A DNA stretch of 64,000 nucleotides from Methylophaga sp. Its GTDB lineage: Bacteria > Pseudomonadota > Gammaproteobacteria > Nitrosococcales > Methylophagaceae. Below, in pieces: positions 10,462 to 21,083 of this stretch. The position numbers and the translations under genes were made by a program. Positions within the stretch are counted from its first letter, which is position 1. Each line of letters opens with the position of its first letter. Below the pieces are notes generated by a model. That model was not told where the DNA came from. It did not search any database and worked only from the letters and a program-made list of their open reading frames with translations. The stretch spans positions 1 to 64,000 of the forward strand of contig NVVW01000013.1 in the NCBI GenBank assembly GCA_002733505.1, given 5' to 3'.

Positions 10462-12791
10462 GACGACGTGCCCACTGAGACCTTAACGCTTGAGAATGCT
10501 GCGCCAAGGTTGATTGTTTCTGGTGTTCCCGCTACTAAATACAGGCAACCATCAGCAATCGCATCGTCAACCTCAAAGGTCATCGTGATCACGTGTTCAC
10601 CCTGCCTTATTTTAATAAACTCGACATCACTCACACCCTGTTTATTCGCTTCAGCCGCATTCATTCTTGCAATAGATGCTTGCTGGTTCTCAGGCGTTTT
10701 CTGCAAAGCGTCACTACGCCGTACTATACTGTCTATTTGATAAGCAGGGACTTCTGAAATCGTCATTAACCCGCCAATATCAATGTCAAAATCATCCGGC
10801 AAATACGTTCTGGTATTGGCAGACACTAATTTTAATTTGTCCTGCACTTCATCGCGAATATCTTGTGATGACACATAGTCAAAGCCTTTTAATTGAGCTA
10901 AATTACCCAGTACACGCAGTACCTTCCAGCCCGGGCGGCTTTCACCTTTCGCCGAAACTGCTCCTTTAAAACTTTGCCACTGTCCATCAACGCCAATAAA
11001 CGTACCTGATGTTTCAGCAAAACTGGCTATGGGTAAAATTACCTTGGCATAAGCCAATATTTCATCGGTAACATAGCTATTCATCGATATAACAAAATCA
11101 GCCTGTTGTAGCGCCTGTTGAGCCGCAACTGGATCAGCACAATCTAACTCCGGCTCTACGCCAAACAATACATAAGATCGTAAATTATTTTGCCATATTT
11201 GCGGTACGTTTAGGCCTTGTTCACCCATATTAGCGACTAATTGTGCTGCATTTGAATTTGCTGTTGGTAATATCAGCAGCTGACCTTTACCGAGTCTTGC
11301 GATCATATTAGCCAATGTTCTTATTTTAGCGGCTTGCGGATGATTATTTGCTAAAGCGCCAACAAAAATCGTTGCCTTCACCGCATTGGATAAACGCATG
11401 GCTATGGTCTGATCAACTGCGGTTGGCACGACATTTTCGAGCATATCTTGCCAATCTTTACCGCATTTGCCAGCAAGCGGCATTAAGGCTTTTGCAATGC
11501 CTTGTAAATGGCTGAGCATGCCTTCAATATTCAGCGTTAATTGTGTCGCTGTTGACATCAATAAATCTGATTTAAAGAAATTAATATCAGTAACCGTTGT
11601 GCCTATCATGGCGGCTTGCCTGATTCGATGGGCAATAATAGGTTGTTCAGCACGAATATTACAGCCAATTAAAATCACATCGTCACTTTCATTAATGTGA
11701 GCTAAACACCAGTCTTTTGAACTGTATGCCGCATTTTCATCGGCAAAATCTTGTTGTCGTAATCGATAGTCCGTATTATAAATTTCTAAGCCCGTTAATA
11801 AACTTTGAAATAAATAACTCTCTTCTAGTGTCGCTGTGGGAGATATTACACCCGCCATCTGCTCAGTGCCGTGTTGGGCTTTAACTGTTTGCAGACCGTC
11901 CATTGCAGCTTGCAACGCTGTTTCCCAATCCGTTTGTTGCCACTTACCATTTTGTTTGACCATTGGCACTGTGGCGCGTTGTTCATGCTCCAAACCTAGA
12001 TAACTAAAACGGTCGCGATCTGATATCCATATTTCATTGACATTGTCATTATCACGGGGGACAACGCGCATTACCTCACTACGTCGCGTATGAAATTCAA
12101 TATTTGAGCCCACCGCATCATGCGGTGCAATAGAGGGATGAGCAGCCAGCTCCCATGCACGCGCTCTATAGCGGAATGGCTTCGATGTCAGTGCGCCAAC
12201 CGGACATAAATCAATAATATTACCTGACAGTTCAGAAACAAGACTACTTTCGACATAAGTGCCTATTTCCATATGTTCGCCACGGCCTGTTGCACCCAAT
12301 TCAGCAATACCCGCAATTTCAGTTCCAAAACGTACGCAACGAGTACAATGAATACACCGTGTCATTTCCGTCTGAATCAGTGGGCCAATGTTTTTATCTA
12401 TAACAACCCGCTTGCCTTCCGTAAATCGACCAAGACCACCACCATAACCCATTGACATATCTTGTAATTCACACTCACCCGCCTGATCGCAAATAGGGCA
12501 ATCCAGTGGGTGATTAATAAGCAAAAATTCCATTACACCTTTTTGAGCTGCCAGTGCTGCTTCAGACTGTGTAAATATCTTCATGCCTTCTGTTACCGGG
12601 GTTGCACAAGCAGGCAAGGCTTTGCGTGATTGTTCAACTTCCACTAAACACATTCGGCAGTTCGCCGCGATTGATAATTTTTTATGATAGCAAAAACGTG
12701 GAATATCGATGCCTGCTTCATCAGCCACTTGGATAACCATTTTGCTTGGATCTACAGTAAGTGGAATACCATCGATTTCTATATTAACCAT
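10458..12791 (-). CDS. nuoG: NADH-quinone oxidoreductase subunit G
   Basis: The 75-kDa peripheral-arm subunit, 777 residues from the start I choose. The N-terminal ferredoxin domain has the [2Fe-2S] ligands [15 protein letters not shown], followed by [10 protein letters not shown] and [10 protein letters not shown] for the [4Fe-4S] clusters, then a molybdopterin-oxidoreductase-like domain that carries no cofactor in this family. An open frame extends upstream to 12899, but homologues begin at [20 protein letters not shown]. That ATG (12791) overlaps the nuoF stop by eight bases, a normal operon junction. Confidence 0.93.
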   Translation of the reverse strand: MVNIEIDGIPLTVDPSKMVIQVADEAGIDIPRFCYHKKLSIAANCRMCLVEVEQSRKALPACATPVTEGMKIFTQSEAALAAQKGVMEFLLINHPLDCPICDQAGECELQDMSMGYGGGLGRFTEGKRVVIDKNIGPLIQTEMTRCIHCTRCVRFGTEIAGIAELGATGRGEHMEIGTYVESSLVSELSGNIIDLCPVGALTSKPFRYRARAWELAAHPSIAPHDAVGSNIEFHTRRSEVMRVVPRDNDNVNEIWISDRDRFSYLGLEHEQRATVPMVKQNGKWQQTDWETALQAAMDGLQTVKAQHGTEQMAGVISPTATLEESYLFQSLLTGLEIYNTDYRLRQQDFADENAAYSSKDWCLAHINESDDVILIGCNIRAEQPIIAHRIRQAAMIGTTVTDINFFKSDLLMSTATQLTLNIEGMLSHLQGIAKALMPLAGKCGKDWQDMLENVVPTAVDQTIAMRLSNAVKATIFVGALANNHPQAAKIRTLANMIARLGKGQLLILPTANSNAAQLVANMGEQGLNVPQIWQNNLRSYVLFGVEPELDCADPVAAQQALQQADFVISMNSYVTDEILAYAKVILPIASFAETSGTFIGVDGQWQSFKGAVSAKGESRPGWKVLRVLGNLAQLKGFDYVSSQDIRDEVQDKLKLVSANTRTYLPDDFDIDIGGLMTISEVPAYQIDSIVRRSDALQKTPENQQASIARMNAAEANKQGVSDVEFIKIRQGEHVITMTFEVDDAIADGCLYLVAGTPETINLGAAFSSVKVSVGTSS

Positions 12792-14079
12792 TAGCGGACA
12801 CCCCGCTATGCTCAGGGCAACAACCATGATCGATATGATATTGAAATTCATCACGGAAATGTTTGATAAAACTAATAACAGGCGCAGCGGCGGCATCACC
12901 TAATGCACAAATAGTATTGCCATTAATATTCTTTGCCACATCCACCAAACGGTCAAGATCCTGTTGCGTTCCTTCACCGTGTTCTATGCGTTTAACCACG
13001 CGATAAAGCCAGCCAGTGCCTTCACGACAAGGCGTACATTGACCACATGATTCTTCATAATAAAATTCAGCAATGCGTTCTAATGCTTTGACCATGCAGG
13101 TGGTTTCATCCATTACAATCACTGAACCTGCACCTAACATTGAACCTGCACGGCTGATGCCGTCATAGCTCATCAGCACGCCCATCATCACATCACCAGG
13201 AACAACAGGGGTTGAGCTTCCACCTGGAATAACGGCTTTTATTTTATTGCCATTTTTAATGCCACCTGCTAATTCAAGTAATTCTGAAAAGGGCATACCC
13301 ATCGGCACTTCATAATTACCCGGTTTATTAACATGACCAGACACGCTAAAAATTTTACTGCCACCATTATTAGGCATGCCTAATTTATGGAACCAGTCTC
13401 CACCGTATTGTAAAATAACTGGAACCGATGCCAATGTCTCAGTGTTATTAATGGTCGTTGGCCGACCATAAAGCCCATAACCCGCAGGAAATGGGGGTTT
13501 ATAGCGTGGTTGACCTTTTTTACCTTCTAGTGATTCTAAAAGTGCCGTTTCTTCACCACAAATATAGGCACCCGCACCCGGTTGGGTATAAAGCTCAAAA
13601 TTAAAACCACTGCTTAGAATATCTTGACCCAAATAACCCGCATCTTTAGCCTCTTCAATAGCCGCTTCAAAACGGTCAAACGGCTCAACAAACTCACCAC
13701 GAATATAGTTATAACCTACCTGAGCACCAATGGTATAACCCGCGATAATCATGCCTTCAATTACTTGGTGAGGGTTAAAACGCAAGATGTCTCGATCTTT
13801 ACAGGTGCCCGGCTCGCCTTCATCTGAATTACAAACGATGTATTTGTCGCCCGGCATACGGCGCGGCATAAAGCTCCACTTTAAGCCAGTTGGGAAACCC
13901 GCCCCACCACGACCACGCAGTGCAGAATCTTTAAGTTGCTCAATAATATCTTCAGCAGATACTTTTTCTTTAAGCACGCGTTCTAATTGTTGGTAACCGC
14001 CGACACTGCGATAGGATTCTAAGCTCCAAGGTTCATCAAGATGGCGGGTACGAAAGCAGACTTGATCAAGATTACTCAT
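12784..14079 (-). CDS. nuoF: NADH-quinone oxidoreductase subunit F
   Basis: A 431-residue flavoprotein that binds NADH and FMN and carries [4Fe-4S] cluster N3. The NADH/FMN glycine-rich segment [17 protein letters not shown] (about residue 55) and the cluster motif [12 protein letters not shown] (about residue 345) are intact. It works with NuoE at the tip of the peripheral arm. Its start overlaps the nuoE stop by four bases. Confidence 0.97.
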   Translation of the reverse strand: MSNLDQVCFRTRHLDEPWSLESYRSVGGYQQLERVLKEKVSAEDIIEQLKDSALRGRGGAGFPTGLKWSFMPRRMPGDKYIVCNSDEGEPGTCKDRDILRFNPHQVIEGMIIAGYTIGAQVGYNYIRGEFVEPFDRFEAAIEEAKDAGYLGQDILSSGFNFELYTQPGAGAYICGEETALLESLEGKKGQPRYKPPFPAGYGLYGRPTTINNTETLASVPVILQYGGDWFHKLGMPNNGGSKIFSVSGHVNKPGNYEVPMGMPFSELLELAGGIKNGNKIKAVIPGGSSTPVVPGDVMMGVLMSYDGISRAGSMLGAGSVIVMDETTCMVKALERIAEFYYEESCGQCTPCREGTGWLYRVVKRIEHGEGTQQDLDRLVDVAKNINGNTICALGDAAAAPVISFIKHFRDEFQYHIDHGCCPEHSGVSANG

Positions 14080-14606
14080 TGGATGCCATCCAAAATCTTA
14101 TCAAGTTTATCTATCGTTAGGTTTTCATGATAATCGCGATCGAGTTGCAACATCGGTGCACCACAACACGCACCCAAGCATTCCACCTCTTTTAAGGTAA
14201 ACTTATTATCTGCTGTTGTTTCGCCTAACTTCACACCTAAACGATCTTCAAGGTGCGCAACCACACTTTCTGAACCATTCAACATACATGAAATATTAGT
14301 ACAAACATTGATCTTATGCTTGCCCACTGGCGATAATTCATACATTGAATAAAAAGTAGCCACTTCATATACACCAATGGCAGGCATCGCTAAATATTCT
14401 GCTAATGCATTCATGATGTCTTTTGAAATCCAGCCTTCATTGGCATCTTGCAATATATGCAAAGCCGGAATAACCGCTGACTGACTCTGTCCAGCTGGGT
14501 ATTTTGCAATCCACTGATCAATCTTCTGACGAAGCTCATCGGTGAATAATGCTGTTTTAGATCCGGTTAACATACCCAAGCTACTTGAAGATGTCGGTTT
14601 CAGCAT
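14076..14606 (-). CDS. nuoE: NADH-quinone oxidoreductase subunit E
   Basis: The 24-kDa thioredoxin-like subunit with [2Fe-2S] cluster N1a; the ligands are in CTNISCM and [10 protein letters not shown]. The N terminus is uncertain. ATGs lie at 14633, 14606 and 14573. I prefer 14606 because GGTGG lies nine bases upstream, but 14573 ([10 protein letters not shown]) is closer to the usual family start. The region upstream is not a normal operon junction: it holds a palindromic repeat element, and the bases just before 14606 are part of an inverted match to that element. Confidence 0.9.
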   Translation of the reverse strand: MLKPTSSSSLGMLTGSKTALFTDELRQKIDQWIAKYPAGQSQSAVIPALHILQDANEGWISKDIMNALAEYLAMPAIGVYEVATFYSMYELSPVGKHKINVCTNISCMLNGSESVVAHLEDRLGVKLGETTADNKFTLKEVECLGACCGAPMLQLDRDYHENLTIDKLDKILDGIQ

Positions 14607-14820
14607 GACGATAAGCCACCATATTTGAGGCATGAAATTGTAGGACTAGTCATTCTAGTTCACCATTTTATAACGAAGAAGATGGTGGCTTAGCGTCTTG
14701 CCCTTCGGGAGCTCAGTACGATAGCCAGCACTGCGTTGCAATAATTGACAAGGGCTAGCCATTGCCCGCTCATTGCGCCTTGTTCTGACTATCGTACTGA
14801 ACTCTGAAATCAACATCTTC
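14607..14820 (-). repeat. Palindromic repeat element between nuoD and nuoE
   Basis: This 203-base gap interrupts an otherwise gapless operon. Two inverted pairs are visible. TCAGTACGATAG (14713-14724) pairs with CTATCGTACTGA (14789-14800), within outer ends GAAGATG (14678) and CATCTTC (14820). ATGGTGGCTTAGCGTC (14682-14697) pairs with its near-perfect complement at 14607-14622 (15 of 16). The central part includes CAGCACTGCGTTGC and CATTGCGCCTTG, which resemble the arms of extragenic repeats seen in marine gammaproteobacteria. It could fold in the nuo mRNA and tune nuoE and downstream expression (inference). Confidence 0.6.
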
Positions 14821-14836
14821 AAATAGTTTGGGTATT

Positions 14837-16090
14837 TCATCGGTCAATCTCACCAAACACAATATCCATTGTGCCTATAATCGCAACCACATCTGCTAAC
14901 ATATGGCCTTTAACCATTTCATTCATTGCTGATAAATGGGCAAAACCCGGTGCACGAATTTTTAGCCGATACGGTTTATTAGCACCATCTGAGATCATAT
15001 AGATCCCAAACTCACCCTTAGGATGTTCAACCGCCGAATATATTTCACCCTCAGGCACACAATAACCTTCGGTGAATAATTTAAAATGATGGATCAATGA
15101 TTCCATATCATCTTTCATCTCAGTGCGTTTTGGCGGAGCGACCTTCACATCATCGGTAATCACTGGGCCAGGATTAACCCGCAACCAGTCAATACATTGC
15201 TTGATAATTCGATTTGATTGACGCATTTCTTCAATACGTACCAAATAACGGTCATAGCAATCGCCTTCTACACCGATGGGGATATCAAAGTCCATTTTGT
15301 CATAAGCGGCATAAGGTTGTTTTTTACGTAGATCCCACGCTATACCACTGCCACGAAGCATCGGTCCGGTGAAACCTAGCTGCATTGCACGATCGGGAGA
15401 AACCACACCTATTCCAACTGTGCGTTGTTTCCAAATACGGTTATCCGTTAACAGTGTTTCATATTCATCAACACATTTAGGAAAGCGTTGGGTGAAATCT
15501 TCAATAAAATCAAGAAGGCTTCCTTCACGATTAGTATTCTTTTTTTTAACTTCTTTTTCGCTATGCCATTTTGAGGCTTTATATTTCGCCATTGAATCAG
15601 GCAAATCACGATATACACCACCGGGGCGGTAATATGTCGCGTGCATTCTGGCACCCGATACCGCTTCATAACAATCCATCAAGTCTTCACGCTCACGGAA
15701 ACAATATAAGAATATTGTCATCGCACCAATATCAAGGCCATGTGTGCCTAACCACATTAAGTGATTCAAAACCCGCGTGATCTCATCAAACATAACTCGA
15801 ATATATTGAGCACGCTCTGGCACTTGCACACCGATCATTTTCTCAATCGCCATCACATAAGCATGTTCATTGCATAGCATTGAGACATAATCAAGCCGAT
15901 CCATATAACCGATGCTTTGATTATAGGGTTTTGTTTCAGCTAGTTTTTCTGTGCCGCGATGTAGTAAACCAATATGGGGATCGGCACGCTGTATAACTTC
16001 ACCATCCATTTCAAGAATAAGACGCAATACACCATGTGCCGCAGGATGTTGCGGGCCAAAGTTTAAGGTGTAATTCTTGATTTCAGCCAT
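14837..16090 (-). CDS. nuoD: NADH-quinone oxidoreductase subunit D
   Basis: A 417-residue 49-kDa subunit that forms the quinone pocket with NuoB. It has the characteristic [20 protein letters not shown] start, [14 protein letters not shown] and the C-terminal [13 protein letters not shown]. NuoC is a separate gene here, unlike the fused nuoCD of enterobacteria. Its start overlaps the nuoC stop by one base. The gap after it holds a repeat element. Confidence 0.97.
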   Translation of the reverse strand: MAEIKNYTLNFGPQHPAAHGVLRLILEMDGEVIQRADPHIGLLHRGTEKLAETKPYNQSIGYMDRLDYVSMLCNEHAYVMAIEKMIGVQVPERAQYIRVMFDEITRVLNHLMWLGTHGLDIGAMTIFLYCFREREDLMDCYEAVSGARMHATYYRPGGVYRDLPDSMAKYKASKWHSEKEVKKKNTNREGSLLDFIEDFTQRFPKCVDEYETLLTDNRIWKQRTVGIGVVSPDRAMQLGFTGPMLRGSGIAWDLRKKQPYAAYDKMDFDIPIGVEGDCYDRYLVRIEEMRQSNRIIKQCIDWLRVNPGPVITDDVKVAPPKRTEMKDDMESLIHHFKLFTEGYCVPEGEIYSAVEHPKGEFGIYMISDGANKPYRLKIRAPGFAHLSAMNEMVKGHMLADVVAIIGTMDIVFGEIDR

Positions 16091-16752
16091 TATCGTTTTC
16101 TGCTATAACGATTATCATCGCGAATAACACGAGGTACTAAGGTTCGGTTTTCAATACTAACGGGTTCATAAATAACACGTTTTTTATCTGCGTCATAACG
16201 CATTTCAACATTACCAATAACGGGGAAATCTTTGCGAAATGGGTGTCCCACAAAACCATAATCCGTCAAAATCCGGCGTAAATCTTCATGTCCACTGAAT
16301 AAGATGCCATACATATCAAAGGCTTCACGCTCAAACCAATCTGCTGAACTCCAAATAGAGGTCACACTGTTTACCGTAGGCTGGTCGGCATCTAAGCGCA
16401 CCTTTATGCGTAAGCGTTGATTATGTTCAATTGAAAGTAAGTGGTAAACAACGGCAAAACGTTGACCTTCGGTCACCGGCTCTAAGTTGCCTTCACCATC
16501 AACCGCACGGCTAAAACCACTATCAGAGGCACCCTTAGTTTCCCAAGCGCTACCACCATATTCTGAATAGTCAACACCACACACATCGATTAATTGCTCA
16601 AAGCCAAAATCATCACGCAAGGTTTTGCACACTGATAGAACGCTATCGTCAACAATGTGAATAGTGATTTCTTGGTGTGATAGAGACCATTCACAATCAA
16701 GAATGACATCTGATAGTTGTTGCTCTAATTTTGCCTTCAGCTTTTTTATCAT
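16090..16752 (-). CDS. nuoC: NADH-quinone oxidoreductase subunit C
   Basis: A 220-residue 30-kDa subunit. The family signature is intact around residue 135: [20 protein letters not shown] followed by [20 protein letters not shown] glycine- and serine-rich insert about residues 65-85 makes it slightly longer than some homologues. It follows nuoB after five bases and overlaps nuoD by one base. Confidence 0.96.
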   Translation of the reverse strand: MIKKLKAKLEQQLSDVILDCEWSLSHQEITIHIVDDSVLSVCKTLRDDFGFEQLIDVCGVDYSEYGGSAWETKGASDSGFSRAVDGEGNLEPVTEGQRFAVVYHLLSIEHNQRLRIKVRLDADQPTVNSVTSIWSSADWFEREAFDMYGILFSGHEDLRRILTDYGFVGHPFRKDFPVIGNVEMRYDADKKRVIYEPVSIENRTLVPRVIRDDNRYSRKR

Positions 16753-16757
16753 TATCG

Positions 16758-17252
16758 CTAGGCTTCCGGTATACGTGTTCTAGCAATAGTATTGGTGCGG
16801 CGAATTTTCTTTTGTAATTGGATAATACCGTATAACAACGCTTCGGCTGTAGGCGGACAACCCGGCACATAAATATCAACCGGCACAATACGATCACAAC
16901 CCCGCACCACCGCATAGGAATAATGGTAATAGCCACCGCCATTAGCACATGATCCCATTGAAATCACCCAACGAGGCTCCGACATTTGGTCATAGACCTT
17001 ACGCAGAGCAGGTGCCATCTTATTCACCAGCGTGCCTGCCACAATCATCACATCTGATTGCCGAGGGCTAGGACGAAAAACTACGCCAAAGCGATCTAAA
17101 TCATAGCGTGAAGCACCTGCTTGCATCATCTCAACTGCACAGCACGCCAAACCAAAGGTCATCGGCCATAATGAGCCCGTTCGTGCCCAGTTAATTAATT
17201 TATCAGCAGAGGTAGTAACAATACCTTCTTCAAGAATGCCTTCTATTCCCAC
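16758..17252 (-). CDS. nuoB: NADH-quinone oxidoreductase subunit B
   Basis: The subunit that holds the terminal [4Fe-4S] cluster N2, with ligands in [16 protein letters not shown] and VPGCPP. I choose the GTG at 17252 (protein beginning [20 protein letters not shown]) because AGGAG lies eight bases upstream and homologues begin with this sequence. The ATG at 17273 would add seven residues and has no good ribosome binding site. The GTG start overlaps the nuoA stop by ten bases. Confidence 0.94.
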   Translation of the reverse strand: MGIEGILEEGIVTTSADKLINWARTGSLWPMTFGLACCAVEMMQAGASRYDLDRFGVVFRPSPRQSDVMIVAGTLVNKMAPALRKVYDQMSEPRWVISMGSCANGGGYYHYSYAVVRGCDRIVPVDIYVPGCPPTAEALLYGIIQLQKKIRRTNTIARTRIPEA

Positions 17253-17599
17253 TCCAAGGCTCCTTTCTTCCACTCATAGATGAAGCCCACCACCAGAATG
17301 CCCAGAAATAAAAACATAGCAAATAAGCCAAACACACCAATATCATCCAACACAATAGCCCACGGGAATAAAAAGGCAATTTCCAAATCGAAAATAATAA
17401 ACAGGATAGCAACAAGGTAGTAACGCACATCAAATTTCATATGTGCATCTTCAAAGGGCTCAAAGCCACATTCGTAGGGGGAGCGTTTTTCATCATCAGG
17501 ACGGCGCGGACCCAACACAAAGCCCGCCAGCATAGGCATAATACCAAAGCCAATACCTATAATTATAAACAATAATATAGGGAGATAATTCTCCAACAT
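17243..17599 (-). CDS. nuoA: NADH-quinone oxidoreductase subunit A
   Basis: The first gene of the operon, a 118-residue membrane protein with three helices and the conserved [20 protein letters not shown] segment and [12 protein letters not shown] start at [12 protein letters not shown] (17599), which has GGAAG about ten bases upstream; the frame is open for 11 more codons but these have no family support. The operon promoter should lie in 17600-17803, where I found no convincing -35/-10 pair. Confidence 0.94.
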   Translation of the reverse strand: MLENYLPILLFIIIGIGFGIMPMLAGFVLGPRRPDDEKRSPYECGFEPFEDAHMKFDVRYYLVAILFIIFDLEIAFLFPWAIVLDDIGVFGLFAMFLFLGILVVGFIYEWKKGALEWE

Positions 17600-17803
17600 A
17601 ACTGTATTCTTCCGATTTTTTTGTGATAGCACTTTATCACTAGAGCATACTGTTAATTTTACACCTTACGGTGATGAAAGAGAAGTTAATATTAGACTTT
17701 TTAGAGGATTTTTAATTTGTGCTATTTATTGCCAAATAACATGGTAATAGCTAGTCATAATTAAGGAATATTAAAAAACTGAAACAGTATTTTAGACGAT
17801 AAG

Positions 17804-18394
17804 TCACTCCCTCGCATTTAATGATTTAAGCCGTTCTACAGCATCAGTATCTCCCTGCGCTGCTACACGCCGATACCATTTAATCGCTTCGTCTTTATTG
17901 CTGTCAACACCTTCACCAATTTCGTAGCTAACCGCCAAGTTATATTGTGCCGATGTATGATCTTGCGCGGCAGCTTTACGATACCAATCAACCGCTTCGG
18001 CATGATCAACTTCGACGCCTTCACCGTCATCATAACTTCTAGCTAAATTATATTGTGCTTTTGCATCGCCTTGCAATGCTGCTTTGCGATACCACACAGC
18101 GGCAGCAACATCATCTTCCTCAACACCTTCGCCATCATCATAGCTAACCGCCAAATTATATTGTGCATCCATATGGCCTTGCTCAGCCGCCTTGATATAC
18201 CATTTAACAGCTTCAGCATGATCTTCAGGTGCACCATCAGCAAAGTCGTAGGCTAGTGCTAAATCATATTGCGCTTCAGCATCACCCTGCTCTGCAAGTG
18301 TAATCATTGATTGCAGCTGCTCACTAATACCATCGTCAGCATAGACTAAGCCAGCGAAATTTAGAAGAAGTCCAAGAATAAGAGCATATTTCAT
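17804..18394 (-). CDS. Exported Sel1-repeat protein
   Basis: A 196-residue protein with a signal peptide (MKYALILGLLLNFAGLVYA, cleavage likely before DDG) and four full Sel1-type repeats of 36 residues plus a partial fifth. Each repeat has the pattern QGDAxAQYNLAxSYDDGEGV ... AVxWYRKA. Such TPR-like solenoids mediate protein contacts in the periplasm; the partner is unknown. It is a single-gene unit between the nuo operon and island 1. The gap behind it carries the copy of the tRNA-Leu 3' end, so it is the last core gene before the island. Confidence 0.85.
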   Translation of the reverse strand: MKYALILGLLLNFAGLVYADDGISEQLQSMITLAEQGDAEAQYDLALAYDFADGAPEDHAEAVKWYIKAAEQGHMDAQYNLAVSYDDGEGVEEDDVAAAVWYRKAALQGDAKAQYNLARSYDDGEGVEVDHAEAVDWYRKAAAQDHTSAQYNLAVSYEIGEGVDSNKDEAIKWYRRVAAQGDTDAVERLKSLNARE

Positions 18395-18498
18395 TGCTGC
18401 TCCTTACTGATTTGAAAATTGAGCTAATAAGTTTAGCATGTTTGATTGTTTTTGAGAGGAAAGGGAAAGCAGGTGTTACATTTATACTATGTTCAATT

Positions 18499-18512
18499 TG
18501 GTGCCGACGGGC
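18499..18512. repeat. Left attachment-site copy (attL-like)
   Basis: TGGTGCCGACGGGC, identical to the 3' end of the tRNA-Leu gene at 36983-36996 and in the same orientation. The match ends sharply on both sides, so this is not a second tRNA gene. Confidence 0.65.
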
Positions 18513-18658
18513 TGAATCTGCACCAACTCGATTTTAAGTATATAAATATAATGCAATAGACTGTTATTAAAAGAGTTATTTCTTTCGACGCAATAACCAT
18601 AAAAAAAGTATGTGTCCATTTTTATACAAGCTCAGTATATCTGACTTTTTAAAAGTCT

Positions 18659-19084
18659 TTATATTGGCCCTAGCTCTTCTACCAAACTCACCAACTCTTT
18701 TGTAATCGAGATTAGTTCAGAGAGCAATTGTGGACTAATTTCTAGATACCCCTCATACTCAGCCAGATTACGTTGCTTATGGCATTTATCAAGTACTCTC
18801 CATTTAGCATTATCTAAATTGACCGTATGCTGTAAGCACTGAAGCACTAAATAACGGTTATCCGAACGATAACCATGCCACCGCATTGCAGCTAACGCTA
18901 AAGCATGAGCAGCACCATAAGCTAAAGAAAAGCGTCCTTCTTCGGATAATCCTTCAATTTGGGCATCTTGCAAGCGTCGCTTTGCTGAACGCACCATACC
19001 ATCAAACTCGTTCTGATCTGGTGGTTCTATCTTGAGCTTCTGGATCTTTACTAAGTTATCTAACTGTTGCAACGTCATCATCAT
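18659..19084 (-). CDS. HEPN-like partner of the nucleotidyltransferase
   Basis: A 141-residue helical protein encoded right after an HTH-nucleotidyltransferase gene, with a 29-base overlap. It resembles HEPN-fold partners of MNT proteins: helical, with a charged C-terminal part including DKCHKQRNLAEYEGYLEIS. It lacks a clear RX4HXY motif; the nearest match is RNLAEY, so RNase activity is uncertain. Such pairs act as toxin-antitoxin modules or antiviral factors, with the enzyme modifying the HEPN protein. A decayed copy of this gene lies at 21721-21972. Confidence 0.65.
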   Translation of the reverse strand: MMMTLQQLDNLVKIQKLKIEPPDQNEFDGMVRSAKRRLQDAQIEGLSEEGRFSLAYGAAHALALAAMRWHGYRSDNRYLVLQCLQHTVNLDNAKWRVLDKCHKQRNLAEYEGYLEISPQLLSELISITKELVSLVEELGPI

Positions 19085-19655
19085 TTCCTTTGATCCACAG
19101 TTTAGGTTGCGCTATCACTCTCGTCAAAAAAGAATTGTCCTTCTCGATACGTTCACGAAATTGTAGTGGAGTATAGATTGTAGGATTAATAGGTCTAGCC
19201 AAGCTTTCCTCAGCATCCGCTAATACTGTCATCAAGTCACTATAAGATAAGTTATCCGTGATCACCATCAAGTCAATATCACTACTGGCAGTATCCTCAC
19301 CTTTAGCAATAGAGCCATACACAAAAGCCAGTACTATTTGCTCTGAAACAGACTCTAAAGTAGCCTTAATTACATCGGTGATACCAAATGTTTTTCGAAC
19401 TATGCTCACCAACTCATTGTAAATAGGGTTTTGACTGTTAGCTTGATAATAGCGTTGATTGCCCTCTTTAAGTGACACCAAGACACCAGAAGAAACAAAA
19501 CTGTCCAAGATACGAGTAATCGTCCCTCGTCCCATTCCAGCTAGGCGAAGAATCTCATTAGTATAAAATCGCGCGTCAGGTTTACCATAAAGCAATCCCA
19601 ATACTCGCTGTTGTGTTTTGGTGAATAACGCATCACCCAGCGAAGTTGATGGCAT
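19056..19655 (-). CDS. Winged-helix MNT nucleotidyltransferase antitoxin
   Basis: A 199-residue two-domain protein. Residues 10-75 form a winged helix (LLYGKPDARFYTNEILRLAG, then MGRGTITRILDSFVSSGVLV). Residues 108-185 are a minimal nucleotidyltransferase with an intact GSX10DXD motif (G114, S115, D126, D128). MntA-type enzymes of this class adenylylate and silence a HEPN toxin. The HEPN-like gene follows with overlap. The N-terminal DNA-binding domain and two palindromes in the promoter indicate autoregulation. Confidence 0.8.
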   Translation of the reverse strand: MPSTSLGDALFTKTQQRVLGLLYGKPDARFYTNEILRLAGMGRGTITRILDSFVSSGVLVSLKEGNQRYYQANSQNPIYNELVSIVRKTFGITDVIKATLESVSEQIVLAFVYGSIAKGEDTASSDIDLMVITDNLSYSDLMTVLADAEESLARPINPTIYTPLQFRERIEKDNSFLTRVIAQPKLWIKGNDDDVATVR

Positions 19656-19670
19656 ATAGCTATCTCAATT

Positions 19671-19715
19671 AATACCCAAATTGGGTATTATAGTCCCCAT
19701 TATGGGGATACTCAA
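19671..19715 (-). promoter_or_regulatory. Promoter with two operators for the MNT/HEPN pair
   Basis: On the minus strand TTGAGT (19715-19710) and TATAAT (19692-19687) are 17 bases apart. A perfect palindrome TCCCCATTATGGGGA (19694-19708) fills the spacer, and a second, AATACCCAAATTGGGTATT (19671-19689), begins at the -10 element. Both fit binding by the winged-helix domain of the gene product. Confidence 0.8.
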
Positions 19716-19809
19716 GAGTTAATTGTCTTTCCACTTAAATTGCAGCCCCAGAATGTTAATGATAAACACTCTTTACCCCCCATTATTAACCTAAGTCAAA
19801 AATAGAGAT

Positions 19810-20053
19810 TTATGCTGCATTCAGTAATTGTCTAGGTGGAATACCGCCATATTTTGAACGCCATTTATAAACGCTGGCTTGGCTCATGCCATGTTCGCGG
19901 CAAAGATCGGCAACGGATGTGCCGGCCTCATTCTGTTTCAAAATACTAATGATTTGACTGTCTGTGTATCGTGTTTGCTTCATAGAAAACTCCTACTAAT
20001 AGTGTATTAGAATTTTCTACTTTTAACTGGGTTTATTTTTCGGGGGGATTACA
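19810..20053 (-). mobile_element. IS3-family remnant with truncated orfA
   Basis: A 57-residue reading frame (19983 to 19810) begins MKQTRYTDSQIISILKQNEA and continues with DLCREHGMSQASVYKWRSKY, the helix-turn-helix start of IS3-family OrfA transposases. It stops after GGIPPRQLLNAA, so the leucine zipper and all of orfB are missing. The bases upstream of the ATG (to about 20053, beginning TGTAATCCCCCCG) look like the left end of the element. They reach into the last codon and stop of yhaV, which suggests that the insertion supplied the yhaV stop codon. Confidence 0.75.
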
Positions 20054-20537
20054 ATCCAAGATCGCGCAAACGCTCACTTTCTGCTTGAACTTGTTTTAAG
20101 AGAGCATCCCAGTCATCCGGTGGATTACCCCTGTTCAACATTTTTTGAAATACACGGTAAGCATCATTCTTACTGTCATAGGCTCTTTTTGTTGCTTCAT
20201 CATTAACCCACGCATATACAATGATTTTACCTTCTAAATGAAAACGGAAAAATAAGCGGTACTGCTGAAAAAATTTAGCTCTAAACCAGTGTTTATGGTT
20301 ATTGCCTAGCGTCACACCTTGACGATATTCTGATGACGTTGGATCTTGCGGTATAACGTCAAAGGCTAATTTAACAATGGCGGCAAGGCGTTTAGTGGCA
20401 TTTTTCTTTTTATAAGCAACAGCATCTTTTTTCCGAAAAGCTTCTACTTGCTTAATTAATGCTTCTGTTTGCTCTAAAAAAAGGGGATGTGCAAATAATG
20501 TCCAACCATTAACCACCAACGGTTCTAATTGAGACAA
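20049..20537 (-). CDS. yhaV: Type II toxin YhaV
   Basis: A 162-residue RelE-like RNase of the YhaV family; the E. coli protein is of similar size. Recognisable segments are VNGWTLFAHPLFLEQTEALI at the N terminus, KFFQQYRLFFRFH in the middle and AWVNDEATKRAYDSKNDAYR followed by FQKMLNRGNPPDDWDAL. It is encoded two bases after prlF. The final codon and stop coincide with the end of an IS3 remnant; the domain is complete, so the toxin is probably intact. Confidence 0.88.
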   Translation of the reverse strand: MSQLEPLVVNGWTLFAHPLFLEQTEALIKQVEAFRKKDAVAYKKKNATKRLAAIVKLAFDVIPQDPTSSEYRQGVTLGNNHKHWFRAKFFQQYRLFFRFHLEGKIIVYAWVNDEATKRAYDSKNDAYRVFQKMLNRGNPPDDWDALLKQVQAESERLRDLGL

Positions 20538-20539
20538 GT

Positions 20540-20869
20540 TTATTCATCCTCATCAGAAAGTGCAGCATTCAAACCAATATCAATGCCAGAAACCAATATC
20601 TTAGCTCTATTAGCAAGGTTACTATCTAATGCTGTCAACCGACTTGGATTATGACTTAAATCACTCGCTAATAAATTCAGAAATCCATCCAAAACAGGAT
20701 CCGCATCATCAGTTTCAGCTCGTGATATAAGCACATCACCATTCGCTTGAATGCTATAACGCACTTTATCGCGTTTATGTAAGCGTAATACTTTTCTAAC
20801 AGTTTCAGGAATCGTTGTTTGATAACGATCGGTTAATGTTGATTCGCTATTTAGTCCAAATGTATTCAT
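20540..20869 (-). CDS. prlF: Type II antitoxin PrlF (SohA)
   Basis: A 109-residue AbrB/SpoVT-like swapped-hairpin antitoxin. The N-terminal region STLTDRYQTTIPETVRKVLR and VRYSIQANGDVLISRAE is the DNA-binding fold of PrlF. The rest binds YhaV, encoded directly downstream. A ribosome binding site (GAG, eight bases before ATG) is present. The promoter region has a 20-bp perfect palindrome for autorepression. Confidence 0.88.
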   Translation of the reverse strand: MNTFGLNSESTLTDRYQTTIPETVRKVLRLHKRDKVRYSIQANGDVLISRAETDDADPVLDGFLNLLASDLSHNPSRLTALDSNLANRAKILVSGIDIGLNAALSDEDE

Positions 20870-20910
20870 GTTTATTCTCGCATCTAATTCAATAATACCT
20901 TTATCATCAA

Positions 20911-20939
20911 ATGGTAATGCAATTGCATTACCTCGTCAA
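20911..20939 (-). promoter_or_regulatory. prlF-yhaV operator and promoter
   Basis: A perfect 20-bp palindrome, GGTAATGCAATTGCATTACC (20913-20932), lies between TTGACG (20939-20934) and TACCAT (20916-20911), spaced by 17 bases on the minus strand. The site is 44 bases before the prlF start and fits PrlF autorepression. Confidence 0.7.
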
Positions 20940-21083
20940 GAAGTAAATTTAATACGGTAAAAACTCTAAATTTCAACCAATTATATAGGTATTGTAGCTG
21001 TAGACTAATAACTCTTGTCCTCACATAGCTCCAATACAGCTCTAATTTAGCAATCCAAAACACCTTCTGAACACAAGCAAACA

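Noticed and set aside
14655-14840. 61-codon open frame between nuoD and nuoE
   Set aside because: It lies wholly in the palindromic repeat element and shows no protein family pattern.
17621-17640. Inverted repeat GTGATA...TATCAC upstream of nuoA
   Set aside because: It is short and is followed by A rather than T on the minus strand and by no T-run on the plus strand, so it is not a terminator. Evidence for an operator is too thin.
18499-18530. Possible second tRNA gene
   Set aside because: Only 14 bases match the tRNA-Leu 3' end; the rest cannot fold into a tRNA. Kept as an attachment-site copy.
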